DNA from: Niveibacterium microcysteis
Lineage (GTDB): Bacteria; Pseudomonadota; Gammaproteobacteria; Burkholderiales; Rhodocyclaceae
NCBI RefSeq assembly: GCF_017161445.1
Contig: NZ_CP071060.1
Coordinates: forward strand, 2,294,001 to 2,358,000
DNA length: 64,000 nucleotides
Direction of reading: 5' to 3'
Below the pieces are notes generated by a model. The model saw only the letters and a list, made by a program, of their open reading frames with translations. It did no database searches and was not told where the DNA came from. The translations under genes and the position numbers were made by a program. Numbering within the stretch: the stretch's first letter is position 1; the number at the start of each line of letters is the position of its first letter. Positions 19,201-26,246 of this stretch are shown here, piece by piece.

Positions 19201-22170
19201 GACGTGGGTAGTACCGCTGTTCGTGAGCAAAAGCGCATGCGCGCCGTCGACCGTGCCGCCGAAGCGGATCGCACCACTGCCCGTGCTGACGGTCGTGTCG
19301 CCAGCGAGGGTGGTCGCACCCGTAACGCCGAAGTAGCCACCTGTGGTGGTGTAATTGCCACTCAGGGTTGCATCGCCTTGCAGTGCTATATCCCCACCGG
19401 CAGCGAGGTTCTTGAGGCGAATGCTCGTGCCAGTGAGACTCGCCGTACCGCTGGTACTGATCGCTTGAGCCGCATTGAGGCTGCCCGCCGAGGCGGTGAG
19501 AGCGGTAAGCGGGCTGCTGGCGCCAACCGTGCCGCTGAAAATGGTGCCGCCGGTGTTGGTCGTGCTCAGCGCATACGCGCCATCGACTGTGCTGCCGAAG
19601 CTGATCGCGCCGCTCCCCGTGCTAACAGAACTGGCGCCGGCGAGAGTGGTTGCACCTGTAACGCCAAAATCGCCACCGGTTGTCGAGTATGCGCCTTGTA
19701 GCGTCGCCGGCCCGCCGATAGCAATCGCGCCCGATGCGCTCACGCCGCGCGCGTCCACGGGGCCTGTTACGGAAAGGCTGCCGAGCCGGGTACTGAGACC
19801 TACGCCTGCACCAAAGCTTGTACCAGCAGATGAGATGGTGGAAAGGGACTGCGCACCATCCACCGAACCGTCAAAAATGATGGCCCCACTGCCCGTGTTG
19901 ATCGTTGTTGCACCCGTCAGGGTTGTCGCACCGAAAACGCTAAATGAGTCATTCGACGTTGCGATAGCCCCCGTCAGACTGACTGCACCGGTTAGTGTGA
20001 TGTCACCACCGGTCGAGATGCTATTGGCGCTGATGTCAATTGCGGTAACGCTTAACGCACCACTTGTGGTGATGGTTTGCGCTGCATTGACGATGCCAGC
20101 GCTGACGGTCAGGCTGCGCAGGGGGGTGCTGTTGCCGACGGCTCCAACGAATGAGGTACTCGCGCTGTTCGATGTGCTCAGTAAATGGGCGCCATTCACC
20201 GTGCCGCTGAACGTGATCGCGCCAGACCCCGCAGTGATCGACGTGTCGCCGCCCAACCTAACCGCGCCACCCGCGGAGAAATCGCCGTCACCCGTTGTGT
20301 AGACGCCGTTGAGTGTCGCAATGCCGTTAAATGCTTGGGCGCCGTTGGTTTTGACCCCGAGTGCATTGGTTGCGCCACTCACCGTAAGGCTGGATAGCGG
20401 GGTCGTGCCTCCAACCGCCTCGGAGAAGGTGGCAGTTCCGGAGGTGTTAATGGCCAGTGCGTATGCGCCGTCGACCTTCCCAAAACTCGCCCCACTTTGG
20501 GCTGTGATTGTGACGTCCTTTAGAAGGCTCGTTGGGGCGCTCGCAGTAAAACTTCCATTCTTAAGATCAATCGTTGAGTTATTGAGCCGGATGCCTCCCG
20601 TTCCGCTTTGCAGCGTCAGATTGAGCCGCGTTGTGTCAGTTTCACCGGAAATTTTTCCATTAAGAATGACGCTTCCTGCTGCATCCAGAACTAGCCGCCC
20701 GTTATCGCCGGTGCGTGTGTATTTGAGATCCGCTGTCAGGATGATGTCGCCATTCTCGGCGGCAGGGCCACTACCAACGGTCGTGACCTTAACAGTAGTC
20801 CCCGCGTCGAGAGCCCCGACAATTTTGTCGACGCCAATTTGCGAGCCCGTCGCTGACGGGCTGAACGGCGACGAGCCTGTCGCGTTGGTAACACTGTCTC
20901 CAGGCACGATCTCGATGTTGAGCGGGTCGATCAACCAGCTTCCGCCAACGCCCGCATTTGGTGTGCCCGCAATATCGAGATGGCCCGCGGAGGACGTCTC
21001 AATAAAGCCGCCGGATTTACCCTGTGTTCTGAGTGCGCCGCCCACGTAGGTGCTTCGATTTGACCAAACGACAAGCGATCCACCAGCACCGAAGTCGCTG
21101 CCGTCTGCTCGCAGCAATGCGCCATCCGCAATATGGACTTGCTCGGCGTTCTCTATCGAGCGATCGGACCCGCGGATCCCGCCGCCGATCCGGATAGCTC
21201 CGCCCCTTACCCCAGAACCGTCGAGTTTGGCAGAGGCGTCGATCAACACCTTCTCGCTCGTGACGCTTATGTCGCCGCCACGGCCCTGCGATGACCTGGC
21301 ATCGAGGGTTCCGGCCACGCGGGTGATGCCGGACGGACCACCATCCAGCACAATTCGACCGCTCTTCTGTCCGATCCCACGCGCCTGAACTATGCCCTCC
21401 ATGTTCAGGACGGTGTCAGACAGCACTGCTCGTGCCTTTGCCTGCAGGCTGACCGAACCACCATCAGCCTGTATGCGCCCGAGTTGTTCGATGCGAGGCG
21501 CCAGTGCGCCACTTTCGACGCGGAAGGCCATCAATCCGTCGCCGTCAACATCCACGAGTACTGTGTCACCAGCGATCAAGCCAACGCTCGCCCCGTCAGC
21601 CCGCAAGTTGCCTTGGTTCGCGACGGTCGGCGCTATCAACGCGATCCCGCCGGAGCCGGCGGTGATGGCCCCTTCATTGCGGACAACGCCAGCGCTGCCA
21701 TCTTTGGTGAAGCGCAGTCGATTTGCGAGGAAGTCTTGTGTCGAGAGCGACAGCGTTGATGCAACCAGCCCACCAACGTCGACACGAGCATTGCGGCCAA
21801 ACACGATGCCGTTTGGGTTAACGAGGAATACGCGACCGTTGGCTTTGAGGTCACCCAGCAGTTGGCTCGGATCCATGCCGAGAACGCGATTGAGGACGAC
21901 GGCACTAGACGAGGGCTGGGCAAACTCCACTGACTCTCCCGCGCCGATGCCGAAACTCCGCCAGTTGATGACCGCCTTGTCGGTGGTCTGACGGACTGTC
22001 AAGGCGTTGGGCGCAGCACTCTTGATTGCCGCCTGCCCCGTTTCCACAACGGGATCTGTGGGCAGTGCGTACGCCACGTCGCAACCGAGCAGCGCTATCG
22101 CAATCGCGTTCGCAAGGATCGTTCGACGAGGCAGCGTGATAGTGCGGCGAGCGTTGGGGTTGTTTGCCAT
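13249..22170 (-). CDS. Giant TpsA-type filamentous adhesin (FHA/HMW1-like)
   Basis: The 2973-residue protein starts with a signal peptide (MANNPNARRTITLPRRTILA, then a hydrophobic stretch ending AYA at about 35). A TPS secretion domain follows with INWRSFGIGAGESVEF (69-84) and FLVNPNGIVFGRNARVDVGG, where NPNG is at 118-121. This is the domain recognised by TpsB partners. The body is a repetitive right-handed beta-helix-like array rich in Thr, Ser, Gly and Ala: two 233-residue copies (about 979-1444) and eight 112-residue copies (about 1433-2329). The protein ends CDPDANSLSCK, a Cys-X8-Cys pair like the C-terminal hook that tethers HMW1-type adhesins to their transporter. It follows the transporter gene by 33 bp. 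The likely role is a surface adhesin or biofilm protein; the ligand is unknown. Confidence 0.93.
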   Translation of the reverse strand: MANNPNARRTITLPRRTILANAIAIALLGCDVAYALPTDPVVETGQAAIKSAAPNALTVRQTTDKAVINWRSFGIGAGESVEFAQPSSSAVVLNRVLGMDPSQLLGDLKANGRVFLVNPNGIVFGRNARVDVGGLVASTLSLSTQDFLANRLRFTKDGSAGVVRNEGAITAGSGGIALIAPTVANQGNLRADGASVGLIAGDTVLVDVDGDGLMAFRVESGALAPRIEQLGRIQADGGSVSLQAKARAVLSDTVLNMEGIVQARGIGQKSGRIVLDGGPSGITRVAGTLDARSSQGRGGDISVTSEKVLIDASAKLDGSGVRGGAIRIGGGIRGSDRSIENAEQVHIADGALLRADGSDFGAGGSLVVWSNRSTYVGGALRTQGKSGGFIETSSAGHLDIAGTPNAGVGGSWLIDPLNIEIVPGDSVTNATGSSPFSPSATGSQIGVDKIVGALDAGTTVKVTTVGSGPAAENGDIILTADLKYTRTGDNGRLVLDAAGSVILNGKISGETDTTRLNLTLQSGTGGIRLNNSTIDLKNGSFTASAPTSLLKDVTITAQSGASFGKVDGAYALAINTSGTATFSEAVGGTTPLSSLTVSGATNALGVKTNGAQAFNGIATLNGVYTTGDGDFSAGGAVRLGGDTSITAGSGAITFSGTVNGAHLLSTSNSASTSFVGAVGNSTPLRSLTVSAGIVNAAQTITTSGALSVTAIDISANSISTGGDITLTGAVSLTGAIATSNDSFSVFGATTLTGATTINTGSGAIIFDGSVDGAQSLSTISSAGTSFGAGVGLSTRLGSLSVTGPVDARGVSASGAIAIGGPATLQGAYSTTGGDFGVTGATTLAGASSVSTGSGAISFGSTVDGAYALSTTNTGGTIFSGTVGASSPLTALTASAGSLNAAQAISTSGTASLTGTSIRLKNLAAGGDIALQGDATLSGNYTTTGGYFGVTGATTLAGDTTVSTGSGAIRFGGTVDGAHALLLTNSGTTHVGGAFGATTPLRSLTITGGGLTELAVAGTSYPNIASVTTTNDQTYDDPVQLEQPTFLKSISGSIKGLLWLDRADKGFAKREGAIGGCDSIVGTFSASGSMPCINLLGDVTLNASGTLTFSGPVDGAYALNLDGNFDKTFAALVGGATNLASLTSNGIGTTQLVGAETNGGAISIVGNAALSGNYTTTGGYFGVTGATTLAGDTTVSTGSGAIRFGGTVDGAHALLLTNSGTTHVGGAFGATTPLRSLTITGGGLTELAVAGTSYPNIASVTTTNDQTYDDPVQLEQPTFLKSISGSIKGLLWLDRADKGFAKREGAIGGCDSIVGTFSASGSMPCINLLGDVTLNASGTLTFSGPVDGAYALNLDGNFDKIFAALVGGATNLASLTSNGIGTTQLVGAETNGGAISIVGNAALSGNYTTTGGYFGVTGATTLAGDTTVSTGSGAISFGGTVDGAHALSTTGTGSTTFSGAVGGSTPLTTLSAAAGSFDAAQAISTSGAVSITAASIALKNLTAGGNVALNGAKTLDGSYTTNNGAFVVNGATTLAGDTTVSTGSGAISFASTVDGAHALNTTNTGSTTFSGAVGGSSRLTTLSAAAGSFDAAQAISTSDAVSITAASIALKNLTAGGNVALNGATTLDGSYTTNNGAFVVNGATTLAGDTTVSTGSGAISFASTVDGAHALNTTNTGSTTFSGAVGGSSRLTTLSAAAGSFDAAQAISTSDAVSITAASIALKNLTAGGNVALNGATTLDGSYTTNNGAFVVNGATTLAGDTTVSTGSGAISFASTVDGAHALNTTNTGSTTFSGAVGGSTPLTTLSAAAGSFNAAQAISTSGAVRVTAASIALKNLTAGGNVALNGATTLDGSYTTSNDAFAVTGATTLAGDTTVTTGTGAIGFGGTVDGAHALSTTNTGSTTFSGAVGASSPLTTLTAAAGSFNATQAIRTNGAVSVTATSIALKNLSAGGDVALNGATTLDGSYTTNNGAFVVNGATTLAGDTTVSTGSGAISFASTVDGAHALNTTNTGSTTFSGTVGGSSPLTTLTASAGSFNATQAIRTNGAVSVTATSIALKNLSAGGDVALNGATTLDGSYTTNNGAFVVNGATTLAGDTTVSTGSGAISFASTVDGAHALNTTNTGSTTFSGTVGGSSPLTTLTASAGSFNAAQAISTSGAVSVTATSIGLKNLAAGGDVALNGAATLDGSYTTSNDAFAVTGATTLAGDTTVTTGTGAIGFGGTVDGAHALSTTNTGSTTFSGAVGASSPLTTLTASAGSFNATQAIRTNGAVSVTATSIALKNLSAGGDVALNGATTLDGSYTTSNDAFAVTGATTLAGDTTVSTGSGSISFSDRIDGGRSLTLDSTKATELSSLVGSNAALTMLDVSGPASLHGVQTSGSQHYGSAVVLTNTFGASAGTITFDGPVTLGGNVAVRANTVAVRAPIDGPHALMLDAATRITISGAVGATAAPTSLIASAVDRIDVAAPSITTRGDQNWNGAVWLNSDARLVSQEAGSIVFNGAINSANGSSLTAETAGVTRFTRALGVEGALGSVATDYSGSAGDKTEFAFGTAGPSVRTTGDIVIRDAVVSDGPLTLNAGGSVIVTNTANRWAAPGNALNIDANSAEVRSSNSLRLGDVHLRAGGDITADQVVTFGGDLVLDGGTLVVTSNATPTVLGHYSDPTLLARAAQAGVPTLRFGSADLQEYSATISQEAGSSINTAAGSLLALRSTDGGSINIEGTTNTLHGGVSAVSGSYSDSNRFSQTAKSIPVSFVRLSSDQINVAGSPKADLTAPASGLLADAVKITSARLRTGADGLIKARLPYINAQGVPTSLPGVVFDILLPAFTSHGFGSPSQGDWIRIQIGDEGRGGFVTLTPKGAFRPDFAVFAGGSAAQIPYYDGTNISTEIQIFYNGSQPEMANLVGALTAISAIAEDARRQKIEDAVRTENVTRRLRSGVIAEVGPGRPATTDVDGLRRPETCDPDANSLSCK
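15185..17872 (-). repeat. Eight tandem 336-bp repeats inside the adhesin gene
   Basis: Near-identical blocks recur every 336 bp (112 codons), e.g. the segment around gtgtagctgccatcgagcgt at 15269, 15605 and 15941. Each encodes one unit of the pattern TTLAGDTTVSTGSGAISF ... VDGAHAL ... TTFSGAVG ... LTTL ... AGSF ... LKNL ... GGNVALNGATTLDGSYTT. Some neighbouring copies are almost base-identical, so unit number is likely to vary by recombination. Confidence 0.92.
17839..19236 (-). repeat. Two tandem 699-bp repeats inside the adhesin gene
   Basis: 17839-18537 and 18538-19236 are direct copies differing at only a few positions (for example attttg versus gtcttg near 18091/18790). The match continues as a partial third copy to about 19338. 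Each 233-residue unit contains a segment absent from the 112-residue units, including two cysteines separated by 14 residues. The near identity implies recent duplication or gene conversion. Confidence 0.92.
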
Positions 22171-22203
22171 CGTGCTTGAGCCTTGGTCGGTTGGCGAACG
22201 GGA

Positions 22204-23919
22204 TCAGAATGCTTGCGTTGCAACGAAGTAGAAGCGTGGCAGACGGTCTGCCGAGTCACTGGTGCCCGGCCCGGTCGCCCGCCAGGCTACTGACGCGCGA
22301 ACCGTGCTGCGCTGCGGTCGTTCCCAGGTCAGGCCAAGGCCGCCACCGGCGAGGTAGACCGAATTGTCGAACCCGTGCGGCTGCCTGGAAACGTCGTGCC
22401 TCAACTTAGCGTAGCCCCAGTCACCAAAGGCCGACAGCGAAAGTTCGCGTGCGATATAGAACCATTGCGGTGGCGGGAGAAAGCGGAATTCCAAGGTCCC
22501 GACGTGCGCACTGTCGCCGGCCCCTTCGCCTGGTGCATAGGCGCGTACGCCAGACTCACCACCGAGGCTGAAACGCTCTGTTGAGTCCAGGTTCGCGAAT
22601 GCAACCTGCCCGTTGTATCGTGCGAAAAGCAGAAGCCGATTGGGAATGATGGCTTGAAGGCGTGATGCAGAAAGACCGAGCTTTGTGAAGCTTCGATGAT
22701 TGTCGAGCCCCTCGGCTGGGTTCTCAGGCACCACCTTCCCGCTGGCAAGCAATGCGCTGAATGACATGATGCCGCCGCCGAGCAACAGGTCTCGCGAGTC
22801 GCCCGCGAGGCCCGTCCACACCAAGCGCGTTTGCTTCCGGCTCTCGATATCAAGGGCGGTCTGGCTATCGACGAAGTCTTTGCGGTCCCAGCCTAGTTGC
22901 GCAAACAGATTGAGGTTGCGCCCACGCACCACGGGATAGAGCGCGAACAGGGAATACGCGTCGGTGGTGCCCGTCAGCCCCAGCGGGAAGTCGTCCTCGT
23001 TCAGGCGATAGCGCATGTGCGATAGCGACACGCCGAGCTTGAAGCCGTAACGGGACACCGGCACCGTATAGTTCAACAGCCCGAATCCAAGACCGCCGGT
23101 TTGCGACACCATGCCGTTCAAAGAGAGTCCGTCGCCAAGCCCCAGCGGGCTCATCACCGATCCGCCGATACCGAGCCGATACTCGCCGGAATAGCGCGAC
23201 CCCAGGTTGTCCAGCGTGACCTGGCCGGTGTAGCGCGCGTCCGGCTCCGGTATGACCACCAAGGTGGCAGTGCCCGGAAGACGACCGGACTTGACCTCGA
23301 AACGAGCACTCCCGCCGAGCAAATCATTAAGAACGAAAACGAGGCGTTCGACGTCGCGCACCTTGATGATGGCACCCGGCTGGATCGCCGCCAGGTGCGA
23401 CTCAATGACGCTCTGGCGAATCAGACTCTTGCGATTCCAGTCAAGTGTGATCTGGTCAAGACGCCCCTCCATGACCGCAATTTCGATGATCCCGTCTTTC
23501 GGCGTCTGTTCCGGAAGGTAGGCGTAGCCAAGGTAATAGCCGAGTTCGCTTTGCAGATACTCGGTGGCGGCAGCGGCTGCGTTTGAGATGTCCTCATAGC
23601 TGCGTGCACTGCCCGAAAATTGCTGAAGCAGCTGCTCAAGCTCTTGCGGGTTTGCCTCGGTCAAGCCGGTGACCTTGTAACCGCGCACATCAATCCGCAT
23701 GTCTTCCGCCGGCTTGCCCAACTCACGAGTCGGCGCCGCAGGCGCAGTCGGTGGCTTGGCCTCGTCCTCGCGCTGCGGGGCTGCCTGTTCCAAGTCGCGC
23801 TTGAGCTCTTCGATTCGGGGGACGACGGGCCGAATGGGCGCTGTCTGTGCATGGGCGCTACCGACGACAGTCAGCAAGAGAAGCAGAGCCAAACGGCGTG
23901 CAGCGAGCGGCCAGGGCAT
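22204..23919 (-). CDS. Two-partner secretion transporter, TpsB/FhaC/HMW1B family
   Basis: The 571-residue outer-membrane protein has a signal peptide (MPWPLAARRLALLLLLTVVG ending SAHAQ) and a proline-rich plug/linker (about 25-80). Two POTRA domains follow: one on VRGYKVTGLTEANPQELEQL, one on IKVRDVERLVFVLNDLLGG. A 16-strand barrel carries the L6-hairpin motif GVRAYAPGEGAGD in place of the usual VRGY, and the protein ends in an aromatic residue (TQAF). It binds the TPS domain of the adhesin and threads it across the outer membrane. The ATG at 23919 is preferred over an in-frame TTG at 23958 because it begins the signal peptide directly. It is the first gene of the tpsB-tpsA operon. Confidence 0.93.
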   Translation of the reverse strand: MPWPLAARRLALLLLLTVVGSAHAQTAPIRPVVPRIEELKRDLEQAAPQREDEAKPPTAPAAPTRELGKPAEDMRIDVRGYKVTGLTEANPQELEQLLQQFSGSARSYEDISNAAAAATEYLQSELGYYLGYAYLPEQTPKDGIIEIAVMEGRLDQITLDWNRKSLIRQSVIESHLAAIQPGAIIKVRDVERLVFVLNDLLGGSARFEVKSGRLPGTATLVVIPEPDARYTGQVTLDNLGSRYSGEYRLGIGGSVMSPLGLGDGLSLNGMVSQTGGLGFGLLNYTVPVSRYGFKLGVSLSHMRYRLNEDDFPLGLTGTTDAYSLFALYPVVRGRNLNLFAQLGWDRKDFVDSQTALDIESRKQTRLVWTGLAGDSRDLLLGGGIMSFSALLASGKVVPENPAEGLDNHRSFTKLGLSASRLQAIIPNRLLLFARYNGQVAFANLDSTERFSLGGESGVRAYAPGEGAGDSAHVGTLEFRFLPPPQWFYIARELSLSAFGDWGYAKLRHDVSRQPHGFDNSVYLAGGGLGLTWERPQRSTVRASVAWRATGPGTSDSADRLPRFYFVATQAF

Positions 23920-24262
23920 CTTGTGTTCGGTGCAGTGCGGACTAAGCAGGTGACGCAATCGGAAACCTCGTTTGCTCGTTGCCGCACTTCCGAAACCGGG
24001 CGGTGAACCCTGCCTGCGACCGGAAACACTGGGCTGATCTGCAACATCTCAGCCGTCTGCCTATGCAGCAGAACAGATCTTGCCGGGCATCAAGGCGACA
24101 GCACGAGAACAATGCCACGGATATTTGCGAAGTATGCCGTCGGCAGGCGGTGATGTGTGTGCAGCGTTACGCATCCTGCAAGATTATTGGCCGCCAACTT
24201 GCTCTGGTGATGGTGTTCTTGTGCCTACAATCCAGGCTCATCGAAACACTGGATCGCCCTCA
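23920..24262. promoter_or_regulatory. Divergent promoter region, tpsB operon / caspase-like gene
   Basis: This 343-bp gene-free region must hold promoters in both directions. The pentamer GAAAC recurs three times at 23962, 23992 and 24023, i.e. 30 and 31 bp apart (about three helical turns), within TCGGAAACC, TCCGAAACC and CCGGAAACA. A TACAAT hexamer lies about 35 bp before the caspase-like start, but no good -35 is paired with it. Nothing else was recognised. Confidence 0.35.
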
Positions 24263-25600
24263 ATGCGCCGTACATCCGCCACGCTGTCGATCTCGCGCCG
24301 CCACTTTCTTGCGCTGCCCTTGCTCGCAGCGGCCACTCGGCTTGGCGCAACACAGGGTCAGAAGCGCCTGGCGCTGGTTGTGGGTAACCACCTGTACCCC
24401 GATCCGTTTGATTTGCCACCGATTCCGAAGAACATTCGCGACGTTAGTGCTGCGCTCGAACTACGCGGCTTTCAGGTCGCGACGGCCGCCGATCTGGTTA
24501 CACCCGCCTTTCTTGGTGCTATCCGTGATTTCGCGAATCGCGTGCGGACGGCGGGCCCAGATGCTGTGGCGCTGTTCTTCTTCTCAGGACATGGCGTGCA
24601 GGTGGAGGCCGAAAATCTGTTGCTGTCGGCGGGGCTCAATCCAGCGAGTGCAGCGCGCGATCTGTTGGGGCAGGCAATCCGGCTGCGGCGGGATGTTCTG
24701 GACATCTTGCCGCAGCGGCCGGAGGGTTTGACCATGGCCGTCATCGATGCGTGCCGGACGTCGATCAGTTCGGTTACGCGGGACACAGATGGTCTCAATC
24801 AGATCGAGCCACCGCCTGGCGCGCTAGTTGCCTTCGCCACCGGTGCTGGACGCCCGGCGATCTCACCGGTCGATCCAGCGCAGAACACTTTCTACACAGG
24901 CTCGTTCGTCAAGGTTTTGAAGCAAGCGCCGGACGACGTGTCGTTCTCCGACTTCTTCCGCATGGTCAAGACCGATGTGACGCGAACGATGGAGAGCCAT
25001 CCTGTGCGCGCCATACGACAGATCGCGCAGATCCCGTATATCGCGGAGAACACCCGTCAACGTACGCGCCTGGGCCTTGGGACGGAGACTGTACCGATGG
25101 CTGCGGACGAGCAGGGCGCTTGGGCGGAGGTTGAGGCGGCGACGTGGCCAGCCGACGTGATCAGTCGCGCGGAGAATTACCTGCGCGCCTACCCAGAGGG
25201 GCGCTTTGCCGCAAGCGCAACGGTTGCGCGCGATGGTGCTCGCGAAGCAGCAACGGCGCTGGGCGCGCGTGATGTACGGTTGTATCGCAGTGCGTTCGCG
25301 ACCGACGTCGGTGACAGTGATTACCGCAGCGATCTCGGCAAGGTTGTTCGCGGCGACAAGGACGCTGCCGCGCGCATCGGGCGCATGTATCGCGATGGAA
25401 CGCACCGCATCGCGGCAGATTTGAAGCGCTGGGAGGGTTGGCTGCAGTTGGCCGTGGAGCTTGGCAACGGTATTGCAAGTTATGAGTTGGCCCTGCATTA
25501 CCGTGCGACGGATCAGCCCCATCTCGCATCGCGCTACGAGGGGCGGGCGAGGGCGCTCGGTTTCACGCCGCCGCCCACGCTCGACAATACCCGGAAGTAG
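24263..25600 (+). CDS. Tat-exported caspase-like (C14) peptidase with C-terminal Sel1-like region
   Basis: The start chosen is ATG at 24263 because it opens a twin-arginine signal (SRRHFLALPLLAAATRLGA, Arg12-Arg13). An in-frame upstream ATG at 24080 would bury that signal. The mature part has a caspase p20-like fold: RLALVVGNHLYPD at 35-47, the catalytic His110 in ALFFFSGHGVQ, and the catalytic Cys164 in AVIDACRTS. Both residues of the dyad are present. A FATGAGRPAISP strand and a FTGSFVKVLK-like segment follow. The last 110 residues contain two Sel1/TPR-like helical repeats (KDAAARIGRMYRDGTHRIAA and ELGNGIASYELALHYRA). The 445-residue product is expected in the periplasm. It is divergent from the two-partner secretion operon and convergent with the ompA-like gene (2 bp between stops). 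Substrate unknown. Confidence 0.88.
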   Translation: MRRTSATLSISRRHFLALPLLAAATRLGATQGQKRLALVVGNHLYPDPFDLPPIPKNIRDVSAALELRGFQVATAADLVTPAFLGAIRDFANRVRTAGPDAVALFFFSGHGVQVEAENLLLSAGLNPASAARDLLGQAIRLRRDVLDILPQRPEGLTMAVIDACRTSISSVTRDTDGLNQIEPPPGALVAFATGAGRPAISPVDPAQNTFYTGSFVKVLKQAPDDVSFSDFFRMVKTDVTRTMESHPVRAIRQIAQIPYIAENTRQRTRLGLGTETVPMAADEQGAWAEVEAATWPADVISRAENYLRAYPEGRFAASATVARDGAREAATALGARDVRLYRSAFATDVGDSDYRSDLGKVVRGDKDAAARIGRMYRDGTHRIAADLKRWEGWLQLAVELGNGIASYELALHYRATDQPHLASRYEGRARALGFTPPPTLDNTRK

Positions 25601-25602
25601 CC

Positions 25603-26142
25603 TTACTGCTGGCGGCCGATCTCAACACGGCGGTTTTCGCCGCCGGCAGGATCTTTCGGATTGCGCAACTTCTTCGATCCCATGCCGGCCGCTTCGAGCT
25701 GCCCCGGCTGCGCGCCCTTTGCGATCAAGTAGCTACGCACCGCTTGTGCGCGGCGGAACGAGAGTTTGTCATTGAGTGCATCAGGGCCGGTAATGTCCGT
25801 GTGCCCTTCGATCACGATCTTGTAGCTCGTATCGGTCTTGGTCTTGAGTACTTCTGCAAACGCGTCGAGCTGGTTCTTGAGTTGATCGCTGAGTTCGGAA
25901 GAGCCGCGCGCGAAGGAGGCGCCGGGCAATGAAAAGCGCACCGCGGGCTTGAAGCCCATGCACTTGAATCCGCTCGCCTCGAGTTCCTTGCAGGTGTCTT
26001 CGGGGAACAACCCCTCAGCCACGGTTTTAGCGTCCGGCACTCGGGTCCCGAGGTCGATGACCTCCTCTGCATAGGCGCCAGAAACATGAAGCAGCATGCA
26101 CGCCAGCAAGGAGGGGGCAAGACGGCGGAGTTTCGATGACAT
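25603..26142 (-). CDS. OmpA-family outer-membrane/peptidoglycan-binding protein
   Basis: The 179-residue protein has a signal peptide (MSSKLRRLAPSLLACMLLHV ending AYA) and a short N-terminal region with two Cys (ELEASGFKCMG). A C-terminal OmpA-like domain follows: VIEGHTDITGPDALNDKLSF, RRAQAVRSYL, and NRRVEIGRQQ at the end. The Asp and Arg that bind diaminopimelate in this family (HTD and NRRVEI) are present. It has no OmpA barrel, so it is a periplasmic or outer-membrane-tethered peptidoglycan binder. The ATG at 26142 is used because AGGA lies 7 nt upstream and the signal peptide starts there. The ribosome site lies in a perfect inverted repeat (26147-26197). Confidence 0.92.
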   Translation of the reverse strand: MSSKLRRLAPSLLACMLLHVSGAYAEEVIDLGTRVPDAKTVAEGLFPEDTCKELEASGFKCMGFKPAVRFSLPGASFARGSSELSDQLKNQLDAFAEVLKTKTDTSYKIVIEGHTDITGPDALNDKLSFRRAQAVRSYLIAKGAQPGQLEAAGMGSKKLRNPKDPAGGENRRVEIGRQQ

Positions 26143-26146
26143 TGGG

Positions 26147-26197
26147 AATTCCTGCTGTGTTGGGTGGTTTCGTTTGCACGTTAGCCCAGCAGGAATT
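26147..26197 (-). promoter_or_regulatory. 11-bp inverted repeat that can sequester the ompA-like RBS
   Basis: AATTCCTGCTG (26147-26157) and CAGCAGGAATT (26187-26197) are perfect complements separated by 29 nt. Read as minus-strand RNA, the 3' arm CAGCAGGAATT contains the Shine-Dalgarno AGGA placed 7 nt before the start codon, so folding would hide it. The 5' arm is transcribed only if RNA starts upstream of 26197. Confidence 0.6.
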
Positions 26198-26205
26198 TCT
26201 GTCAA
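26178..26205 (-). promoter_or_regulatory. Candidate sigma-70 promoter for the ompA-like gene
   Basis: A perfect TTGACA (26205-26200) is followed after 16 bp by TAACGT (26183-26178), a 3-of-6 match to TATAAT. The predicted start near 26171 would exclude the 5' arm of the RBS-pairing repeat from the message. Confidence 0.4.
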
Positions 26206-26246
26206 GCTCATGGATCACGCTCTGCCGTGGGCACCAGGCTCGCGCG

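Noticed and set aside
15185..19338. CRISPR-like reading of the regular repeats
   Set aside because: Units are 336 and 699 bp, in frame, protein-coding and without unique spacers; they are adhesin repeats.
15379..19701. A 1440-codon open frame on the plus strand opposite the adhesin repeats
   Set aside because: It is a by-product of the repeats: one antisense frame of the repeat unit lacks stops, so tandem copies extend it. The composition is Arg/Ala/Gly with no domain pattern, and the minus-strand gene has a signal peptide, TPS domain and partner gene.
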